Assembly (NCBI GenBank): GCA_028673005.1
Contig: CM054112.1
Coordinates: 187,878,564-187,942,563, forward strand
Origin: Tanypteryx hageni
Taxonomy: Eukaryota > Arthropoda > Insecta > Odonata > Petaluridae
DNA length: 64,000 nucleotides
Direction of reading: 5' to 3'
A program made the position numbers and the translations under genes. Shown here piece after piece: positions 11,195 through 21,329 of the stretch. Below the pieces are notes generated by a model that saw nothing but the letters and a program-made list of their open reading frames with translations, did not search any database and was not told the DNA's origin. How positions within the stretch are numbered: the first letter of the stretch is position 1; each line of letters begins with the position of its first letter.

Positions 11195-12328
11195 GTGTTT
11201 AGCATTGCAATTTTCGAGAGCGTGGATGTAAATGACGTTCCATGTGTATCAATTAAAGCAAGATTTTGTACTTTGGAACTTTGTTGCATAAAACCGCTGC
11301 ATGACACAACTAAGGGGAAAGATATTGAGGACGTTTTTAAAAAACATTTCAAAGAACGGGGAATCGGTCCAAGAAATTTTTTTATGAAAACGGAGCTCCT
11401 CCCATGGTTGGAAAACAGAAGGGGTACATAAAGGTACTTGAAGATTAAATCGGTCATCCGACAGTCGAATTTAATTGTATCATCCATCAAGAGAAACTCC
11501 GAGAAAAAGTTTCTTATTCAGAGCACAGTAGTTGGAATTTTGAACTTCTTTGTTGCTCGATCAGCTTTGACTCATAGACAGTTTCGAGGATTGTTAAAAG
11601 AAATGGTCAGTGGCATTTCATTTCACAGCAACGTCTGGTGACTAAGTCGTGGGAATGATTTTTGTGCTGTTTCTGAACTGTTTACATGCAATAAAATCCA
11701 TTATGTTTGATAGAGATCAAAATTACTCCGAACTGGTTGATAACAAATAGCTGTTGAAGTTCATGTTCCTAACTGACATAATCGCTCACCTAACAGAAAT
11801 CAACCAACAAAATTAGCAATTTTTTAGCGCTATATTCGTACCTCGACTTTCCGGTACTTCCAACATCTTAAAGAGCTATCTACACGTTGCGCTGTCAGTT
11901 TCAATGACATTGCAATCTAAATGCATGCGCTGGAATTTTAACTTACAAGCACATTTCAAGATTTCTAACGATATGGGCCAATGTTTTACTTTCTAATTAA
12001 ATCTGACCATTTAAAAGACAGCGATTTAAATTTGTCTTTATTCCATTGGATGGGCGTTGAAGATTTCGAGGTGCAATTAATAGAAACAAACAAATCGGAT
12101 TTGTGGGCATCAAAGTTTTGTGATCTCCGAATTGTCATTGAAGCTACCGAGACCCTCTTTTTTGACCTGCTGGACGTCCCTGCCCGTGAAATTGAACTTT
12201 TTGAAGAAAGTAGCATTTGCAGCGGATCTACATACTTATTCAAACAGGTATTTTTATACATGAAGTCAGTGTTATGCCCCTTTCACTGCCGGCTAACAAT
12301 TTATCGTTCAGAAGCCTGTGTATAGCAT
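11195..12328 (+). pseudogene. hAT transposase pseudogene (ZBED5/SCAND3-like type)
   Basis: The + strand carries three fragments that stay in one frame (11195, 11438, 11981). They include PLHDTTKGKDIEDVF, then ALTHRQFRGLLKEMVSGISF, HSNVW-stop-LSRG, and near the end GVEDFEVQLIETNKSDLWAS, SGSTYLFKQVFLYMKSVLCP with RLTIYRSEAC. These match the order of domesticated and hAT-type transposases: an HRQF block, the VRWLSRG block, and the GSTYLCEQAFSxMK...RLT..HLEAC dimerisation end. Nonsense codons at 11429-11431 and 11639-11641 (at the Trp of the VRWLSRG block) plus internal decay make it inactive. Its termini were not found. Confidence 0.75.
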
Positions 12329-12895
12329 AAAGTACGAAGAGTATTCAATTACGTACCAGATATCGAAAAACCCAGGAAGGAAATGCAAGGACAAGGATTT
12401 CACTAAATTGGTGTTTATTTTTATTTAATTTCAAGCCAAAGCCTTTTAAACTCATTAAAAACCTTTAGTTGCTTTAAATAAACATATTTTTGTCAAATAA
12501 TAGTATGGAAGTTGAGTTTTAAAATTTATTACTGGCATGCGAAACCCTACATTAATATAAATTTGGCACACCACTTGTGAAAGATTGTTGACTCCTGACA
12601 TAAACAATACTTTCTCCTATACTGCGCATGAAGAAAGTAAAAACTGCTGACTTAGAAATGTAAATTATCACCTTACAATCGGATTTGCAATTGATAATCA
12701 GAAAAAGATTGTCCTTTGTTCAAAGAAACTTTCCAACGAATGAATGAATGTTTTGGATCCCTATCCGTGTGATAGTGTATTACCAACATTGATGATTATA
12801 AAGCCTAAGTGTAGATCGTAGTTGACCCATGCTCATCTCAATGATTGCATAAGACTTGCTATATAGCAATATAGCTATATCTGTACATCCCAGAA

Positions 12896-13129
12896 CAGAA
12901 GTCGGCAACCTGAGACTCCGGAGCCGCATATGGATGCTTCGAGTATATACTTGTGGCTCTTGAGAAGTTAACTAAGCTCCCTAACCCCTTTATCAGTCAT
13001 GAAACATGCTTATTGCAATCACTCGTATCTCTAAAAAAAAGTCGTACAGGTTGTCATTGTGCGGCTCCCAAGTATTTTGGAATGAGACAGAAAAATGACT
13101 CCTATGCTTGGAAATGTTGCCAACCCCTG
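12896..13129. mobile_element. hAT-type MITE with exact 8-bp target duplication
   Basis: The left end is CAGAAGTCGGCAACC. The right end, read inward, is CAGGGGTTGGCAAC. The flanks are TCCCAGAA at 12888-12895 and TCCCAGAA at 13130-13137, identical. At 234 bp it is non-autonomous and contains words such as GGAGCCGCAT and GTGGCTCTTGAG that are typical of this MITE type. The small ORF inside is not a gene. Confidence 0.87.
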
Positions 13130-13329
13130 TCCCAGAATATGAAAAATTGGAGGATAATATACAATCTCAAACGTCGCACTAATTCATATGACCACTTTTA
13201 TTAATGTAAAATATTATAATTGCATTAATTAAGCTTTTAAAAATTATTTTTAGGAAAAAGTTTGGGAGCCCGTGATCTAGATGATACAAAGAAGTATAAC
13301 TTTGTACAAAAGTTCCGCTTTAATGGAAA

Positions 13330-14085
13330 AGACGACCGGTTTTGACTATAAGAGCTAGTCTTCGTCAGGAAAACAAAGTAAGCGGAGGAGAATGTGGGGA
13401 AGATGAGCTCGTCAATGAGGCGATGTTCACTGTCCTATCTTGTAGAAGTATGTCTATTTGCTCAAAAAGATTTAATGTGGAGTATTTATTTTCAAAATGT
13501 ATGATTTCTGCGTTGAAGTTGGAGGAATGGTCGTTTTCGTAAAGGAGTTGGGCAAAATGGGATTTTGAGGAGCCTTGTATGAAAGATTTTTTATGTTCCG
13601 TATCCCTAGTGTGGAAATTTATCCCTGTTTGTCCTATGAAAATGGCGGTACAGTCGTTGCATATGAGTTTGTATATCCCGCTCCTAATAAGTCTGTCTCG
13701 TTTGTCTTTATTGTTGGTTGAAATTTTTCCTAGATAAGTTGGACTGTAAAAGGCTGGTCTTCATTTTTCTCTGGGAATAGTGTCTGCGATTGATTGGGAA
13801 AGATGGTGAATATAAGGTAACTTGAACCAACGGGGTTTTATATTTGGAGGCGGTGTGCTATATATACGCTTAAGTGTTAAGTTTCTCTGTATTCTATGTA
13901 AGATTGTGTCGATTGGTGCGTGCGAAAAACCGTTGGCGTTAGCTATTTGTTTAATTATACTGAGATCCTTAGCGAACTTATTTATGATGGAGTTCCACAG
14001 AACAACGACTTCGTCTGTCGATTTTTTCTCTCCTGACCTAGAGTTTTGTTCTTTATCGAAGGCTCGAAACAAAGTGATCAAAATC
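13330..14085 (-). mobile_element. Penelope-like element fragment (copy 2): linker and GIY-YIG domain
   Basis: Minus strand. The ORF at 14081-13761 carries a linker typical of Penelope-like elements (KPRWFKLPYIHHLSQSIADT). Immediately after it, in another frame, 13720-13430 reads SGIYKLICNDCTAIFIGQTG then INFHTRDTEHKKSF. This is a GIY-YIG endonuclease core with the GIY of this element class, the CxxC pair and the IGQT motif. The reverse transcriptase is missing, so the copy is 5'-truncated. A CTGACGA plus hairpin motif follows at 13344-13368. Confidence 0.75.
13344..13368 (-). ncRNA. Second hammerhead-like core beside Penelope-like copy 2
   Basis: The minus strand reads CTGACGA (13368-13362), A, then GACTA (13360-13356) paired with TAGTC (13348-13344), followed by AAAAC. 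The layout is the same as at 21464-21500 and the position relative to the GIY-YIG domain is the same, with a different stem sequence. The G before AAA is missing. Confidence 0.4.
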
Positions 14086-14189
14086 TACTTTACATACTAT
14101 AATAAATCAAGACTATTTAGTCATGTTCAAAAAGAATAATCCAAAAGGATAAAAACAACATCAATAGCAGCATTTAAGGTATGGTAGAA

Positions 14190-14720
14190 TAAGCCAAAAC
14201 TTGTCGAGGCGTGCGCTGAGACTTTAGGGATTTAGACTTCGTAGCAACACCTTTGAATAAAGCAGGTTGCATATAATTCAGGAGATGACCGATAGGCCGG
14301 AGAAGAATAGCAAAAGCAAAAGAGGCACTTATGAGACGATGATAGCTGTTGACAGGAAGTTTAAATAGAGATATTAAAAAGAGGTTAATGACAAATTTGA
14401 CATGGAGTATAGAATTATATGGGTGCGAGACATGGACAGTGAGAAAAGAAGAACTGAGCAAATTGGAGGCATTTGAGATGTGGGATATGGCATACACTAG
14501 AGAAAATTAGTTGAACGTTAGGAAAAACAAATGAGGAAGTCTTTAATCTATTCAAGACTTAAAGTTTAAAAGGAGTAATAAGAGAAAGGCAGAAGAAATG
14601 GGCAAAGAGGTAGGAAGATGAAAATAATACTATTAGATGAATTAAAAGAAGGCGTTGGTTATGAGAAGATGAAGAAAATGGCCTTGGGGGAGCCAAAAAA
14701 TCTACCAAAAAGCATAATTA
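14190..14720 (+). pseudogene. LINE 3' fragment (end of an endonuclease-reverse transcriptase ORF)
   Basis: The + strand reads LNRDIKKRLMTNLTWSIELY, then GCETWTVRKEELSKLEAFEM with WDMAYTREN before a stop. This is the characteristic post-RT segment of many LINE proteins (KKR.....WS..LYG.ETWT.....R.LEAFEMW). Downstream, scattered frames still show an LDELKEGVGYEKMKKMA-like end. Several stops and frame breaks make it a dead fragment. Confidence 0.7.
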
Positions 14721-15222
14721 CCATGACTGAATGAACCGATAAGGTTATAGAGTCATACCATAAGAAATTTAACATAATTATATCACAAACATACCGCTGG
14801 AATCGGAATACCACCGGAACCAAAACAACATCGAACATGCACTGAAAGCCTCACGGCAATGCAGTGCTAAGTCCCAACCAAGGGCATATACCAACAGCAG
14901 CAGAACATAATTATGTAATGGAAATTTTTAATTCATGACAAAAATTCAGAATAAAATACTATTTTAAAATTAGAAGGACTTAAAAATTAGCATTTCGTTG
15001 CAGCAAATTTTTTACAGGCATCGAATGGTTTAAAATCAATAGTATTCAAACTGCAGGACCGTGATTTTTGCAATTATTTATTCCAGGTAAGTGTCCTTTA
15101 CGAGAGTAACACAATGTGGAACTCATCTGCATAAGTTTGTCCATTGCTGATTTTGTCATCAGAATCACACGTTACCTCGCAAAGACCCCTTCCGTTCTTC
15201 CTTCTCCTGAATCGATAAATAC
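14721..15222. other. Intron segment, nothing recognised
   Basis: AT-rich sequence downstream of the cysteine-motif exon; no coding or repeat signal that I can support. Confidence 0.4.
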
Positions 15223-15385
15223 CTGCAGCACCCAGAAGCTCCTCCCCGGACACGCCTGCGATGAAGACGCGAGCAGCCTCGACCTCGATTTAATGGGTCC
15301 AGCATTGTGGGATCCCCAAGAACCAGCGGAGCCTTGCAGATGCACTATGCACCCGCCACAGCGACAGTTTGGCTCCCCTTCTCTC
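15223..15385 (-). CDS. CRCGGC / CPGR cysteine-motif exon before the CUB-like region
   Basis: Acceptor GATGAAACAG|G takes phase 2, and donor GTGCTGCAG|GTATTTATC gives phase 0. The 163-nt exon reads REGEPNCRCGGCIVHLQGSA, then LLASSSQACPGRSFWVLQ. The tight CxCxxC cluster and the ACPGRSFW segment look strongly constrained compared with the low-complexity inserts. The last residues (FWVLQ) appear to be the first strand of the CUB-like region completed in the next exon. A 115-codon ORF on the opposite strand is an artefact of this exon. Confidence 0.87.
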
Positions 15386-16155
15386 CTGTTTCATCGAACG
15401 AATGAGAAAGTCCTTTATATGATTTTAATTCTCGGAAAAAATGTAAGTTTTCGTGAAATGTGAAGTTAACTTTTTTCCTGTAACGAGATTAATGAGTAGC
15501 TTTGCATTACTCTGCATTGTATTTTTTATGATAGCGAGATTACAGTTAATCCCATTAATTTATCAAAGCAAACGAATACATAAGAATAGAAGCTCATAAT
15601 TAACTTTTTTCCAATTATTGAGCAATAAAAGCATTTAATGATATATCTCATTAAATGAGATATATTTGAGTGAAATATGTGATTTATAACATTTCAGTTA
15701 ATATTAACAATCCATAGTTATACCCAACCTCATAAATCTAGTGAAAACAAATTATACTGAAAGGTATATCGAAGATAACGTGCTTCGAAAATGTTTTTCC
15801 GGAAATATTTAGCGTGATCTCGCAAAGTTGCGTACAAAATTTGACGATCTGCAAAACACTAAACGATATTTCTTACTACACACCATAATACAGGCACAGA
15901 ACCTGCATTGTGATATCGATCTGGCATACTTCGAAATTATACTTTCGGAGGCATTTCGTGAGGAAAAAGAAACTCTGTCTTCAATTTTTCCGATGTTTTT
16001 TTTATCGTTTCGCTTTCAACGGAACTCCGATGTCAAGAGTTTATCAGCCAAGGATTCCGCTCCACTCCCTTTTTTCCCTTTTATTTTATCGCTCCGTATC
16101 TGTCTCTGTCGGCTATCTCCGAGGAGTTTGAGGAGGCGCTCTTCCTCCCACCCAC

Positions 16156-16268
16156 CTGTTGAGTCCGTCTCCGGCGTTCAAGGCGAGTCCTAAAGGACAC
16201 ATTTCCTGGAGTTCCTCGTATGTGATGCTGCTTGGAGGAGGGCACCTCTCCGTCTCCAAAGCCGTACC
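16156..16268 (-). CDS. TSP1 repeat, C-terminal part and linker
   Basis: Acceptor CCAATATTTCAG|GGT (phase 0) and donor CTCAACAG|GTGGGTGG (phase 2) give 113 nt encoding GTALETERCPPPSSITYEEL then QEMCPLGLALNAGDGLN. The GxxLETERC segment is the usual final strand of a TSP1 repeat, so joined to the previous exon it completes the domain. The following CPL segment leads to the Cys motif of the next exon. The splice sites and phases on both sides agree. Confidence 0.87.
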
Positions 16269-18355
16269 CTGAAATATTGGATGTTGGTAAATTATTTTCA
16301 AATGTACGTGTTTAACATGTCATGTTCTGTCGGTTGATAATGATTTTTCAGAATGCGTAAATTCCAGCATCTCGTTCAAAACTTGCACGTCTCTTGAAAT
16401 TCAATTAAAACCATAAACCTACTTATAGTCTGACGCTTCTATAATGTTTCCTTAATCGGTTTGTAAATTTATTATAAAAATCGGCTGAAAACTTCATTAT
16501 TATCATCGATAGATATCTGAAATTGTTTTTAGTTTTGATCGTAAGCACCTGATATCCGAATAATTTATGAAAGCTTTTAAACATTTCTATTTTTGCGCTG
16601 TTGCAAGGTTAACTTGTCATTATAACATCCAAGCTGTGCCTGTTCGAAATAGAAGTGCGTGGGCACTCCCCATTATTGAGGGCAGGTAAACGAAAATGTG
16701 CTGTTAAGTGTGAGTTTGTTACGAGCTATGAAGCCAAAATATTTTTATTTGTAAATTTGTGATGTTGAGGACTACTGAAATAAGCTAATGGTGAAAAAAT
16801 CAACCACATTACTTTATGGAAAAGGGGTTGCAATAACAGTTCTAATACAAATAGTTCTAATACAATATTTGATCTTTTCGATTCCATCGAGTAAAAGATA
16901 AATAAAATAATCTGAGAAAGATATTTAAAATCCGATTAAAATTTTTAAAATACTACAATTCTTAGTAAATAGTTTCCTCTGTCGCCACATTCTTTAACTA
17001 AAATCTATACATTGAAACCGACATCGAATTCCCTTTAAAACTTAAAGAACATAATTCTAAATCCTTCAGGGATTTTATGGCAAACTTGAGCAGAAGCGCA
17101 AGACCACAACTCTTTTCTGTAATCCCGGCTTCTGAATGGGCGCAATTACTATTTCCTCTCCCTTGTACTGCTCAACGTCCAAAGATATGCCATTCTATCC
17201 AGATTCCAAAACTCTTTCTTACCCTTTCAGCTCCAACTACTATAGAAAGAGACCATTCCTCATATTCCCCACTCAAAAAACCTCATTCCAGCGGCAATGA
17301 ATGGGAAGAGTGAGAGAGGGAGAGAGATAGGGAATAAAGAGGTGCGTATCTCGAAGAGATCGCCGAGGGAGAAGAGGGGCGAAAGGGACAATAACCATCC
17401 CACCCTACTGCTTCTCCCTTTACGGAACATATGCCTCACTCCACGCGGGAAAGCGTCAGCACTCGAGGCGCGGATCCGCAAGAATCCCCGGAAGCCATTC
17501 TCATATACGTGCGAAGAGAGAGAGAGAGAGAGAGAGAGAGGGAGTGTGAGTGTGCGGCACACGGACGAGGAGAGGAAGCGGGAATCGTACGCGCCAGAAG
17601 CCCCAAAAAGAATCCACCACTCACCCTCTCTCTTTTTCTTTCTCCTCACCCCACGCGATCCGAGTCTTTAACGAGCAAAAGAGGTGGTTCGCTGAAGAGT
17701 AGGAAGGCGAAAAGGGGAGATTAACTGGGGGAAAAATGAAGGGGTGAGGAGGAACAAGAGTGTGTGGAGAGGATGAAGAAGGGGAGGAGGGAGTTGTGAG
17801 ATGGGGATATAAAAAAGGGAGATTTCGAAATGTCGCGAGAGAGGGAAAGAGAAAAACCCGAAGGAAATAGAAGCCCATTTTGCGAGATAAGAGATGATTA
17901 GAAGGGAGGGAAGAGGAGGGATGGAGGGGGAGTGGAGTGCAATGAAGAGAGACTTTTTTGAGTGCGACTAGCAGTCAAGTTCGAGCGGCGGCAGATGGTG
18001 AGTCAGCGGCGGATAAAAGGAAATGTGGGACAGCGCGCTGCCTTGTGGCACCCTTTCTTTTGTTTCGGTTGTCGCGCGGGAAACGGGGTGACGCGCGTTT
18101 TGGGAAAAGAGCGGTTTGGAATTGCGGATGTAAATCCAATGAGAGAGGGGGGGATGCCTATTAAGGGAATATGCTGGGTATAAAAGGGGAGAGGAATTTT
18201 TGTGGGGAGTTAATGCGAGAAATGTGGTGGGAATGTATTGTGATTTTTTCCTAATTGTTTGAATCCCGTGTCCATGTTATTACACAACCCAAATGAAGTT
18301 TGAGTCAACGAGTTTATTCAGCAACCAATTCAATTATTTTTACGTTTTTTATTTA
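16269..18355. other. Intron segment with a long GA-rich block
   Basis: AT-rich to about 17290, then GA-rich on the + strand to about 17960, including a (GA)n run at about 17515-17542. The ORFs in both strands here are composed of low-complexity translations and are not genes. Confidence 0.5.
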
Positions 18356-18506
18356 TTTGTTTTTATACTAGCTCATACGCAGCCGCTTCCGGCCTTTTAC
18401 GATGAACGTAACAACGATATAAATTTCGATCACGTACAAACATGTCCTCGGCTGGATTCGAGCTTACGACTCAGTGTAAGATAGACACGATCATAACCTC
18501 TTTACT
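18356..18506 (-). mobile_element. tRNA-derived SINE
   Basis: On the minus strand there is a tRNA-like head: A-box-like TAGTAAAGAGGTTATGATCG, then B-box GCTCGAATCCAGC about 35 nt later (18500-18430). A non-tRNA body follows (GACATGTTTGTACGTGATCG). The spacing of the boxes and the position of the body fit a SINE driven by an internal RNA polymerase III promoter. The copy is diverged and its ends are uncertain. Confidence 0.5.
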
Positions 18507-20164
18507 ATTTACTTATTAGTTAGATCACATTTGTTTCAAATTATTATAACATAAATTTTAAATTTTCCTATCTTCCTTGCAATCCAGAAAAGTACCTCTG
18601 GAAGTTTGCTAAGGATCGTTTCTTTATTATTCTTTTTAATTAGAAGTTTAATAAAAACAAATATGGCTACAATACATGTACATAGATACAGCAATACACG
18701 CATTTTTTCTCAATTCTAAAAAAACGTCATTAAACCCGAGATGAATCTCAATAAAAAATCCAATTCAATTAAATTTAATAAATCGTGTTTCTCTGGCTCC
18801 TGGAAAGGCAACCCAATCCTCAATTTCTGCCCAACACTCGAACAGGATCACACAAAAGAATTGAAGGGGGGAGAAGGAGTAATGAGTGAGACGGGATGAA
18901 AGAGTGGAAACGAAGCTGTGCTGATGCTTATAATAAAAAACAGGCCCTTGAGGGCGAGAAGGGATTAATTGAGGGACCCCCGGGGTGTTTTGTTTTCCTT
19001 CTCTAACACTCTGTGGGACTTTAAAAAAATCAACTCCTAGATTTAAAAGTCGCTACTTGGGATTGGCTTGGATTGAGAGTGAGCATATTGGGCGTGGACT
19101 CGCATAAGAGAGAGAGAGAGTAAGGGTGTGGTGAGAAGAGGCAAGCTGTGCGAAGGGATTAAGAGGGAGAAGAAAAGCACCATGCAGGGTCTGAAGAGGA
19201 ATAGGAGATGGATGGTTAAATTATTAATTGGCATTGCTGTTTGCCTATTACCAATCAGCAGAAAGAAAATTTTCAAGGAAGGTCAACCGTATCAGCGGTA
19301 AAGTTGAACCACTCATAAATACATTTTGCCAATTTATGATTAATTCATTCATTTTCTTTTATTAGTGCCCATAGTTCCATAGTTTTACTCCAAATCAAGT
19401 ACATTTCATCAATTATATTTCATTATTATTATTATTATCATTATTATTATTCTAAAATGCGAATGATATTTAAGATCGATTTTGACATCCCATTATAACT
19501 TTTATGACACAGAATGAGTCAGAGTGACCTGGATTTAATTGCCGAATGGATGACAGAGCGCGCGCGTGAGAGGAGACGGGTTGGGAGATATTCGTCGAGA
19601 ATTTGAGCGGAGGAAGGCTTTGACGCGTGATCTTTCGAAGAGAACTCGCATTAAAGGCCTTGACTGACGGCGTGCTAACTCTCACCATGAAATGACTGAA
19701 ATTGCATGGTCCAACTTCCCTTTTCTTCTACACGAGAGCGTCAAGGGCGGTAATTCAGTTTCTCGCCGAACCCGAGTGGGTCTAGGAACGCTTGTCACCT
19801 CATTACACTGAAACCGCTTCCGAGTCTCATTTCATTGCATTTTAAATTTATAATTCCTGCTGTGAGTACATTTTTAGTTGTTATTATCCACCACCTTGTA
19901 CCAAGCCTTTAACTTCTGTGGATTTGAACAATTTTTTCAACTTCATTCATACATTGCCTTACTATTACTTCCCAGCTTCCATTTTTTTTCACTCATTCCT
20001 ATTTTCACATTTTTTAGCCTACTTTCCAAAAAATGTAAAGTAGTCTTATGGGATCGCCTCGCTGTCCGTGTGTGTCCCACTAACATCTTCTTCATGAATG
20101 GACCGATTTTTATAAAACTTGCTGTAAGGCTAGTACTTTTGGAGACTACCCCCGGGCCGTAATT

Positions 20165-20215
20165 TATATTCTGAATTTAAAGGTCCCGAGTTCGATTCCA
20201 GGTGAGTTCAGTCCC
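20165..20215 (+). repeat. B-box-like fragment
   Basis: AAGGTCCCGAGTTCGATTCC followed by AGGTGAGTTCAGTCCCCG resembles the B-box half of a tRNA-derived repeat. No A-box is found at the right distance, so it is only a fragment. Confidence 0.3.
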
Positions 20216-20439
20216 CGTTTGAATCACATGGTTAATCTAAAATCCGTCGTGCAGAGAGTTTTTCTTTTGCATTTTAAAATATTTTAGAATTATGATATCG
20301 GAGTACTGTTCTAAGGGGAAAAAAGTGAAAATTCTTATTCCTATCACACAATTTTAATTTTCGATTGTATTTGTTTGAATTTCTCTCAAAAACTTTCGTT
20401 TCGGAGTTTTGAAAGCAATTTGTTCGATTTGTTGCTATG

Positions 20440-20662
20440 GCAATGATTATTGCCGAACTCTGCTGGAGCATAGCCGAGTGCACATTCCAGCCGCGTTTCG
20501 ATTCATAGCTATCGAGGTAACAAGCTAACCCAAAGGTCACAGGCTCGATTCCCTTCTAGGGCATGGATGTTGTGATTGTCTAAGAATTTTTCTGAATAGA
20601 ATATTCAATGGAGCGAAATGACCTTTGTCGTCGATGCACCAAAAAATAAAAATTACTGCTAC
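20440..20662 (+). mobile_element. tRNA-derived SINE with characteristic tail
   Basis: A degraded tRNA-like head ends in the B-box GGCTCGATTCCCTTC and GGGCATGGATGTTGTGATTG (20540-20580). The 3' part is CAATGGAGCGAAATGACCTT, then TGTCGTCGATGCACCAAAAA and an A-rich ATAAAAATT end. The head, body and A-rich tail order is that of a SINE. The A-box is mutated, so the left end is approximate. Confidence 0.62.
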
Positions 20663-20950
20663 TACTAATGCGAAAATTTGTTAATTTTGAATGTGGTATT
20701 TAAAGTATATTAAAATTGTATTGAAAGGAAAGTAGGCGGATTAGCTCTTTCCAGAATTATTTGTTTCATTAGCAATCCATTAACAAAAATTATCATCACT
20801 TTCATCAAAGATTTAAATTGAAAAACTTTATCTCAATACATTATTGGCACAATATATTGCTCAGCGTAATGTTAACAAATAAAATCAATATGATATACGT
20901 ATATAAAAATTATTGGCGATGGAACGCAAATTATTCGTTCTGGTTCTCAC

Positions 20951-21081
20951 CTCGCAGAATGGTGCTCCATATCTCGGGGGCGGGTTGTCACATGTCCTGT
21001 ATCTGTTCCTGGAACCGCCCCCGCAGGTGGTGCTGCATTGGCTCCAGGAACTCCAGCTTCCCCATCCTCCGCGATCCTCGT
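20951..21081 (-). CDS. TSP1 repeat, N-terminal part
   Basis: Acceptor GTTTACTCCAG|AC at 21081 (phase 1) and donor CTGCGAG|GTGAGAAC at 20951 (phase 0) bound 131 nt. The exon encodes [20 protein letters not shown] and [20 protein letters not shown], ending PFCE. This is a clear thrombospondin type-1 repeat: overlapping WxxW motifs (WGSW, WSSW), CSTTCGGG, RxRxC, and the [11 protein letters not shown] segment common in this family. WxxW is the usual C-mannosylation site and CxxTCxxG the usual O-fucosylation site of TSP1 repeats. The domain finishes in the next exon. Confidence 0.95.
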
Positions 21082-21270
21082 CTGGAGTAAACGGAGGAAG
21101 ACGGAAGCCGTTAGTCATTTCTTTTTCGCTCGCACGATCACGAGCTACCGTTGAATATTCATAAATGCGTCAAGCGTTAAATCATTAAGATTCGAGTCCT
21201 TGAATCGAATCGCATTTCTCGGTAAGCGGACGCTTAAAAAAAATCGGTTTTCGTAATTTTGCATATTGTT

Positions 21271-21284
21271 AAATAAATAAATAA

Positions 21285-21325
<41 letters not shown>
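21271..21325. repeat. (AAAT)n-(AT)n microsatellite at the end of the Penelope-like element
   Basis: About 20 bp of AAAT units run into about 35 bp of AT units, directly beside the 3' end of the minus-strand Penelope-like element. Confidence 0.9.

Positions 21326-21329
<4 letters not shown>

Noticed and set aside
15116..15463. 115-codon + strand ORF
   Set aside because: Antisense of the cysteine-motif exon 15385-15223, which has correct splice sites.
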